Source: Sulfolobus sp. S-194 (GTDB lineage: Archaea; Thermoproteota; Thermoprotei_A; Sulfolobales; Sulfolobaceae). Taken from it: DNA of 64,000 nt. Where the stretch lies: positions 62,001 through 126,000 of the forward strand of contig NZ_CP035730.1 of the NCBI RefSeq assembly GCF_012222305.1, read 5' to 3'. Below are positions 59,101-64,000 of the stretch, piece after piece. The notes beneath the pieces were generated by a model. The model worked only from the letters and a program-made list of their open reading frames with translations. It was not told the origin of the DNA and searched no databases. Numbering within the stretch: the first letter of the stretch is position 1; every line of letters starts with the position of its first letter. The position numbers were made by a program, and so were the translations under genes.

Positions 59101-59384
59101 CAACGAACATCACAATAAACGTAGTTAAACAATTCCTTGTTACAGTGAACGGAATATCAAACTGGTATAATAAAGGAACAATACTTGCTCTTAACGCATC
59201 AGTTCCGTTTTATCTTATAGGTAAATACGTAGGAACATATAATGTATCACCCGGAACAGTAATAACTGTTAACGGTCCAGTATACGAGAAGTTAGTAGAA
59301 ACTCCTAACTATCCAGTCATAATTATTATAGCAGCAGTAATGATTACAGCAGCAGTAATTGCTGTAGTTTTATTAAAAACATGA
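56196..59384 (+). CDS. Thermopsin-like acid protease with C-terminal tandem repeats and anchor
   Basis: A 1062-residue protein. It has a signal peptide (1-22); a thermopsin (peptidase A5) domain with SSEPAPMGIADYGIGPNG, the family signature, in the first third; a middle beta domain; then four to five repeats of about 73 residues (SSPIPIHAIINGTNTTLTT type); and a C-terminal membrane helix (PVIIIIAAVMITAAVIAVVLL). Thermopsin acts near pH 2 on proteins outside the cell, and its catalytic residues are not classically defined. The anchor would hold it at the surface. Repeats 1 and 3 are identical over 68 bp of DNA. Alone, between the IS remnant and IS607. Confidence 0.85.
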   Translation: MEKLLVIFLLISLLSYTTPLYTTHQSETASIPIAGKYYRNVTNNYGYVNIHTFYSSEPAPMGIADYGIGPNGPYILTTTQFLGYINILDLSAQTFNGTQLVNNCVSFQLNAVLTYTHNGITYSLWVQNVIRFDTASNEVSFLDNIWNYTQVYANASGLSGNGQIGITYYGSHAVEFYYDWAYNYPGSFVTVTLPTTILVLVNVSVNNLGQPVINFWYNDGYGWVKYDSVTVTNVEGASNVEFMINGNEYTGWGTFYDAELVLGGAYGGLNAYVYSANIYMTLEYWNGHNFQTVENAYNFGSDTAETVQNVVVTYTDIPFNGTLEGHITTGPGSLGMLWEQNNILNLTVDTGISSGYILVYNMSYTYSPSYTQFKIPFNGGEAILSLYPTNYAILVYGPNGQLIGEANVLKTVGSYTTGVTQFDIIVSNTSIALHPNSSTSIDITINAYGDVNINILTPAGVTYSINKNPIYVNGQGTDILTIYTSGKLLGTYPIIINASLFPGFYKIINITLNIIPKYYLVTFEYNVIGQPLPQSPQITLEFPNQTIITIYLSPITSLKLPQGTIYEIQQIIYTNTGIRWATDNQTEGQINSSSTIFFVYYEQLMVNFEYKVQGGVGYSSPQVKYYYFGLPQTITAPNTVWVDYDSTYVYSQILPGSNSQERWIAYSYSGTITVPSTITIYYYNQYYITVSSPIPIHAIINGTNTTLTTGWYNEGTTIKVLNITYYPASYERFVIVSILPSVSFTVNSSINVTISTVKQFLVTLSSPIPVYAIINETNTTLTTGWYNAGSKIYVENITYYPNPFTRYVITNITPKEVTVESPLTIKLSTLEQFYLKLSSPIPIHAIINGTNTTLTTGWYDKGIEIKILNITYYPTSESRYIIIQISPSSELTLNKPYNVTIYAVLQYYVSVSSKIPVKALINGTETILNSSWINKGTTIDIINYTYYVNADERYVITSISPKSMTVKSPTNITINVVKQFLVTVNGISNWYNKGTILALNASVPFYLIGKYVGTYNVSPGTVITVNGPVYEKLVETPNYPVIIIIAAVMITAAVIAVVLLKT
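58264..59190 (+). repeat. Tandem 220-bp repeats inside the thermopsin-like gene
   Basis: Units begin near 58264, 58485, 58705 and 58925, with a partial fifth near 59145. The first 68 bp of units 1 and 3 (58264-58331 and 58705-58772) are identical; unit 2 differs at several positions and unit 4 at more. Confidence 0.8.
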
Positions 59385-59521
59385 TAGCTTTCCCTTTTAA
59401 TATTATTATGTTTTTTATTATTTTCTTAAATACTGAATATTTAATTATATAATAAATCTAAAGATAAAGACTGTAACATTTCTGCGTAACTTTTAAATAT
59501 TTTTAAATACTTCTAATTACT

Positions 59522-60130
59522 GTGGAGAGGTACTTAACACCTAGCGAAGTTGCTGAGATCTTTGGAATGAGTAGGAGTGGTGTTATTAAGTGGATTAGGG
59601 AAGGGAAAATAAAGGCTATTGAGGTTAACGGTAGGTGGAGGATACCTTACAGTGAGGTTGAGAGGTTAATAACTAGAAAGGGAAGGGTTAAGCAAGTAGC
59701 GATTTACTCTAGAGTTTCATCAAACACACAGAAGGACGACTTAGAGAGACAATTAAACGCGTTGAAGGAATGGGTTAAGAAAACTTTCGGGGAAGTGAGT
59801 GTGATAGAAATTAAGGACATAGGTTCTGGGTTGAAAGAAGATAGAAGAGGGTTAAAGAAACTCATAGAGTTAGCCAAGAGGAGGCAGATCGATGTGGTAG
59901 TAGTAGCATACAAGGACAGGCTGACACGTTTCGGTTTCGAATACCTCGTAGAGTTATTCAAAGCTTACGGGGTAGATGTTATAGTAGCATTTCAAGATGA
60001 GCCAAAGGACTACATGCAAGAGCTAGTGGAGGACTTTGTAGAAATCGTAAAGTCCCTTGCTTCAAGAATTTACGGCCATAAGTACGAGAAGGTGGTTAAG
60101 TGTGTTGAAGACGTTGAAAAGGACAGTTAG
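59522..60130 (+). CDS. tnpA: IS607 TnpA serine recombinase
   Basis: A 202-residue protein. The N-terminal MerR-like helix-turn-helix is LTPSEVAEIFGMSRSGVIKW. The recombinase domain begins VAIYSRVSSN, with the catalytic serine in RVSS, and continues DLERQLNALKEW and AYKDRLTRFG. It starts at GTG 59522. The frame is intact. It catalyses element excision and insertion through a serine-DNA link. Confidence 0.9.
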   Translation: MERYLTPSEVAEIFGMSRSGVIKWIREGKIKAIEVNGRWRIPYSEVERLITRKGRVKQVAIYSRVSSNTQKDDLERQLNALKEWVKKTFGEVSVIEIKDIGSGLKEDRRGLKKLIELAKRRQIDVVVVAYKDRLTRFGFEYLVELFKAYGVDVIVAFQDEPKDYMQELVEDFVEIVKSLASRIYGHKYEKVVKCVEDVEKDS

Positions 60131-61428
60131 GATAGAAAGCGACCCTCTCAACTACTGGAAGTACCACGTTCTTAGAGAGATTGAGGGATACCAAAGAAAC
60201 ATGGTTAATGAAATGATTGACGTAATACTCTCAGAGGGCTTGCCCACAACAAGGAAGAAGTTGCACGAGAGGTTTTACAACTACTACAAGGAGAAGTACC
60301 CTTTCTTACCTTCAAGGGTAATTGAAGGTTCTTACATTGTAGCTGGCAGGATTGTTAAGAGCTTTAGGGAGAGGAGGAAGAAAGGGCTAACAAGGAAGGA
60401 TAAACCGGAGTACAAAAGGGTAATGATCACTATTCCTAACACGATTAATTGGAGGTTTAATAGAATTTCTGTTAGCGTTTTAACTCACAAGGGTTGGGTT
60501 GAGATCCCCCTCAAGTTCACTAAACAATTTACCCGCTACGTATATGAAGGTTGGAGGGTTTCGCAAGAGCTTAAGTTAAGGCTAGTGGGTATGAAAGTCC
60601 TAGTTTGGCTTACTTTTGAGAAGGAGGTTGAGGTTGAAACTAGGGAAGGTAATTATATTTCTATTGACGTTAACGAGAATAATGTTACTTTAGCAGTTTT
60701 TGAGGGTTTCAAGCTTAAGGAGTTGATGCGTTATGAGAGTGGTTTAGGGAGGATTATCGTTAATTACTCCATAAGAAGGGAAGAAATTACTAAAGGATAT
60801 TCAACTAAGGACGAGCTAATTAAGAAAAAGCTGAGGAGATTAAGGGAGAGGGAGAGAAAAATTGACGTGTTAAGGAAGACTGTTAAGAGGATTGTTGATT
60901 TGGCTAGAGATTTGAATGCCAAGATTGTGGTTGGTAAGTTTTCCTCTAAGACTAAGGATAGGATGGGAGGGTAATAAAAATAGTAAGCTTAGGCATAGGA
61001 TTCACCAATGGAGTGTGGTTAAATTCGTGGAGATGTTAAATACTCAGCCTATTGAGGTTGAGGCGGTCTCTGAATCATATACTTCCTCTCTTAACCCGTT
61101 CACTGGAGAGAAGTTAAAGAAAAGTAAGCAGTTCATTGAGAGAGTTGTCAAGGTTTTTAACCCCTACCTGATGACGAGCACTGCTCACGAGGGTAGGGGG
61201 ATTAAAGTTTTCAAGGTAAATGCTAGGTACTTGGAAAGCGGTGAAGTATTGTTAGAAAGGGATTCTATTGCACCTCTTAATCTCATAAAAAAGGTGGATG
61301 GGAGGGTAGTGGTGTTTCCCTCGACTAGCCCCAATGAGTTGAGGGTGAAGGTGTATAATCCCTTAATAGGGGTGCCCGTGGTGGAATTAGAAGTAATTAA
61401 AAGTAAGGAGAAGTTATGCCACGGGTAA
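60102..61428 (+). pseudogene. tnpB: IS607 tnpB, frameshifted near codon 288
   Basis: Reading from GTG 60102 the frame runs to a stop at 60974; the rest continues in another frame (NKNSKLRHRIHQWSVVKF onward) to 61428. A single missing or extra base in ATGGGAGGGTAATAAAA explains it. RuvC-I is in SIDVNENNVTLAVF (about residue 188), the RuvC-II site reads IVVGKFSSK (glycine, no glutamate) while a glutamate occurs in VSESYTSS, and RuvC-III is in ERDSIAPLNLI. No zinc-finger cysteines are present. Probably inactive unless the shift is decoded. Confidence 0.78.
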
Positions 61429-61889
61429 ACACTCTAATACCTTAATCTTTATAACTTAATTTACAGCATAATGACGATACTAAGAAATAGATTATTTCCA
61501 TAAGGTTAAAGTAATTTGAACACGTACAGATAGTGTCGTCATTTGCATATAAATTCATTAATTGAGGCTAATCTCCATGAAGAGAAGATATTAAGATAAA
61601 GTTATTGTATACTTTATTTTAATATAGAAATATAAATAGCTTAATGACGACACTATGCACATACAGTAGCTTAAGATATTACATTAATCATAAAAAATTA
61701 TAATATTCTTTCGAGAGTTAATAAATACTTGTAATTTATTTCCTTATCTTTATTACTTCTTATCAAAAATTTTTCAGTTAACAAGAGAATTTTCTCAAAT
61801 ACTTTTTAACGTAAAAAGTAACGATTTTCCTAAAAAGTCTCTTAGCGTGACTACCTATTATTCTAGTATGTTTATTAACATAGTGTAAA
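61429..61889. other. Intergenic region with a MITE
   Basis: No gene. It contains the MITE at 61531-61655; the remaining 230 nt are AT-rich with no structure seen. Confidence 0.5.
61531..61655. mobile_element. 125-bp MITE with 13-bp inverted repeats
   Basis: The ends TAGTGTCGTCATT (61531-61543) and AATGACGACACTA (61643-61655) are perfect inverted repeats. It has a decayed relative at 40627-40748. It has no coding capacity, so it is likely moved by an unlinked transposase. No clear target duplication. Confidence 0.85.
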
Positions 61890-62708
61890 TTAAAAGAAAC
61901 GGTGCACATCAGGATTAGACATTGCTTCTTGCTTGAACTGGTCATAATTATTATTAATACACTGGGACATTTGAGAGATCTGTGAAACTAAATCTGGAGA
62001 CAATAATTGATCTAAAGTAGCTTGTATTTCATTGCCGAAAGCGTTCTTAAAATCTTCCCTTAAGCTGTCAGCTAGCCTTTCTAAGAAATCAACTCTCCCT
62101 CCAGGAATAATTAGGATATCCCTATCAACATTAATGTTACCATTACCATCGTAATTAAATTGCTTGGAAACTTGAATTATAATATGGCCCTTATAAGTTT
62201 TAACATTAACTCCATCAACAGCATTCGGATCCTGACCCTTATAAGTTTGTATTAAAGTCTGTATAGCTTGAGGATTATACCATATTGCATCCACATAAGG
62301 ATTAAAAGCCGGAGGAGTAAAACATCTGGGACAGCTATAAGTCTGCGCGTGAAATACCATCCTCATATTGGTAATATACAAAGCACCGTAAATATACATT
62401 GAAACTGTGGTAGTCTGAGGATTATTATATTGTGGTTGTCCACCTATATTTATTATTCCTCCTATGTCAATTGATGGAGTTGATTGAGGATAATAAGTTT
62501 GCGATGCCACACTGTACTGTATATATCTCACAGCTGTAATTAATTGTTCTCCATAAAATGGAGTAAAAGGCAAATTAGATGGATCTAATTGTACTTGCTG
62601 TAACATGCTCATATCCGGCTGGTCTAAGACTTGTTGAAATTGATACCCACAATTAGGACACTGTACAATTCCGTCTGGAATTTCCATTCCACATGAAGGA
62701 CAAATCAT
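61890..62708 (-). CDS. Zinc-ribbon protein of unknown function
   Basis: A 272-residue protein. It starts MICPSCGMEIPDGIVQCPNC, a double CxxC zinc ribbon, followed by a Gln/Pro-rich linker and a beta-rich domain (GALYITNMRMVFHAQTYSCPRC, ILIIPGGRVDFLERLADSL). It lacks a signal or membrane segment. It resembles PH-like/GRAM-like Sulfolobales proteins only loosely, and no family is claimed. It is divergent from the Pro/Gln-rich gene at 62929 with a shared 220-nt control region. Confidence 0.65.
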   Translation of the reverse strand: MICPSCGMEIPDGIVQCPNCGYQFQQVLDQPDMSMLQQVQLDPSNLPFTPFYGEQLITAVRYIQYSVASQTYYPQSTPSIDIGGIINIGGQPQYNNPQTTTVSMYIYGALYITNMRMVFHAQTYSCPRCFTPPAFNPYVDAIWYNPQAIQTLIQTYKGQDPNAVDGVNVKTYKGHIIIQVSKQFNYDGNGNINVDRDILIIPGGRVDFLERLADSLREDFKNAFGNEIQATLDQLLSPDLVSQISQMSQCINNNYDQFKQEAMSNPDVHRFF

Positions 62709-62928
62709 AAAGAAAGAATTGTTTTAATTGTATTTAAAACTTTTTTTACACGAGCAAGTAATATTATTTCATTGATTAATTTATATCAATATTAATTACA
62801 TACACCGGCTTTTATAAAAACAAAACATATTCCTCTTAAGAATTAAAATTATTATTTTTTTAGCAAAATCTTGATACTATTTTCTAGGAAAATTTTTAAA
62901 TAATAAAGAGTAATAAAATTGAGGTCTC

Positions 62929-63519
62929 ATGGAAAAATTCTTCCAAATGGATAATGTAGATCTAAATGCAATACATGACAAATTATCGACAGAAATACAG
63001 AACCAAGGAATGGAAATTCATAGAGATGAACCCAGAGATAACGGCTTTAAACTATTTGTAAGAAGAGGAGAAGATCACGGAGTGCTTGAGGTTTTTAATG
63101 ATTGGGGAGGAGTAAAGGTGATAACTCATGGAATGTTAGAGTGGGATTTAATGAATATTGCAGAACAATCCATCCAACAATCTGCACCACAACCAACGCA
63201 ACAAACTATAATGCGTCAACCTACCATGCCTCAGCAGCCAGCACAACCTCCTCCCTATCAACCAGCGTTACAACAACCTCCTCGACCATCAATACCACCT
63301 CAACAACCCTCACAAATGACGTTTCAACCTATGCCACAAACACCTACTCAACAACCCCCGATGCAGATGGGTATCAACCCAGAACATCAACAGATTTTGA
63401 ATATTCTTATGCAAAACGGATATCAAATTATGGTAAATACCGTCAATCAGAATTACTTTTTCATAAGAGGTAGAAAAGGCAATTTCGTTATAGATATAGA
63501 GGGAAGACAACAACCTTAA
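62929..63519 (+). CDS. Two-domain protein with Pro/Gln-rich linker
   Basis: A 196-residue protein with a small alpha/beta domain (about 1-80), a low-complexity Pro/Gln/Met linker (about 85-148; PQPTQQTIMRQPTMPQQ) and a second small domain (GINPEHQQILNILMQNGYQ to the end). The two ends share the pattern of an I-x-N-Q-G-M/Y plus FxxRRG/FFIRGRKG motif, so they may be duplicated copies. No family is recognised. It is divergent from the zinc-ribbon gene. Confidence 0.6.
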   Translation: MEKFFQMDNVDLNAIHDKLSTEIQNQGMEIHRDEPRDNGFKLFVRRGEDHGVLEVFNDWGGVKVITHGMLEWDLMNIAEQSIQQSAPQPTQQTIMRQPTMPQQPAQPPPYQPALQQPPRPSIPPQQPSQMTFQPMPQTPTQQPPMQMGINPEHQQILNILMQNGYQIMVNTVNQNYFFIRGRKGNFVIDIEGRQQP

Positions 63520-64000
63520 TTTTTAAAACACAATATTCTAACTTTGTTTTTAGGTTTAGAATTATTAGAAAACTGATAAAACATTATGGTAAATAGAGTT
63601 ATGATTCAACCTCATCGAGATAGAAAGATACGATAAAGGTACTATTATCTTGCTCTACAAATTATTCCTATTCGATTAGATAGAGTTTATAACCTCATAT
63701 AGTATGCAGATATACCACTTCAATAGATTAAATCAATTGCAGTTTTGCCTATTCAAAGGGATTATGAAAACTTTCCAACAATATTCCCCTTTAAGCAGTT
63801 CTGTGTGCAAAAGTTCAACTTGATTAATAAGAGCAGTTAAACTGTATTAAGGACATTTTTAGGCTGGAGAGAAATTATTAATATGGTTAATGAAAACCCT
63901 ATTCTATGAGAGATATAACATATATATATTCATCAATAGCCAGAAATTAACGGTATCTTCAGCCTTAAGAAAAATATAACATATGTATTCTCTGATTTGA
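63520..64000. other. Right-hand end of the window, no gene seen
   Basis: AT-rich region with no open frame of interest and no repeat recognised. Confidence 0.4.

Larger units (their letters stand above)
59522..61428 (+). mobile_element. IS607-family element
   Basis: A serine recombinase gene (tnpA) followed by a tnpB gene on the same strand with overlap, the standard IS607 layout. IS607 has no terminal inverted repeats, so the outer ends are given only as the coding limits. Confidence 0.82.

Overview
This 64 kb window comes from a thermoacidophilic crenarchaeon of the order Sulfolobales. The evidence is the AT-rich DNA, leaderless promoters with a TATA box about 25-35 nt before start codons, GGTG/GGAGG ribosome sites inside operons, thermopsin and sedolisin acid proteases, a fox-type (iron-oxidation) terminal oxidase cluster, and a 24-nt CRISPR repeat ending in GAATTGAAAG. 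A metal- or sulfur-oxidising genus such as Acidianus, Metallosphaera or Sulfuracidifex fits, but the sequence alone does not settle the genus. No tRNA or rRNA gene was seen.

Layout. 0.3-6.4 kb: a small exported protein, an MFS transporter, an IS200/IS605 element whose tnpA has a nonsense codon and which has cut off a neighbouring gene, and an MNT-HEPN toxin-antitoxin pair. 6.4-23 kb: a respiratory block. It holds a CDC48-type AAA ATPase with two small membrane proteins; a convergent operon with an overlooked 52-residue protein, a 619-residue polytopic protein with paired cysteines and an exported protein; two small membrane proteins; CbsB-like and CbsA-like cytochrome b proteins; oxidase subunits II and I; and, beyond a transposase scrap, a membrane polyferredoxin and a ferredoxin-CBS protein. 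The last two lie between copies of an unusual 34-bp repeat. 23-41.5 kb: mixed metabolic and exported genes (ABM protein, MFS pumps, HMA protein, zinc-type alcohol dehydrogenase, heme-oxygenase-like/Ta0938 pair, TatA, GH116 glycosidase, sedolisin, GNAT), an IS6-type element, MITE-like repeats, an ATPase and a C2H2 protein. 41.6-49.9 kb: a DUF2249-type gene, then narK divergent from narGHJI, a complete membrane nitrate reductase whose NarG has no Tat signal. 50.5-55.7 kb: a CRISPR array of 80 repeats and 79 spacers with no cas genes nearby. It shows four successive repeat alleles and ends against an IS200/IS605 remnant. 56-64 kb: a large thermopsin-like protease with tandem repeats, an IS607 element with a frameshifted tnpB, a MITE, and a divergent pair of poorly characterised genes.

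How the genes work together. The fox-type oxidase, CbsAB-like cytochromes and polyferredoxin/ferredoxin-CBS proteins look like an electron chain from an external donor (Fe(II) or reduced sulfur) to O2, with possible reverse flow to low-potential carriers. NarGHI would provide an alternative acceptor when oxygen is scarce, with NarK supplying nitrate to an inward-facing active site. The secreted proteases and glycosidase suggest some heterotrophic scavenging. The many IS scars, MITEs and the long CRISPR array show strong mobile-element traffic, and at least one spacer resembles the hairpin end of an IS200/IS605 element.
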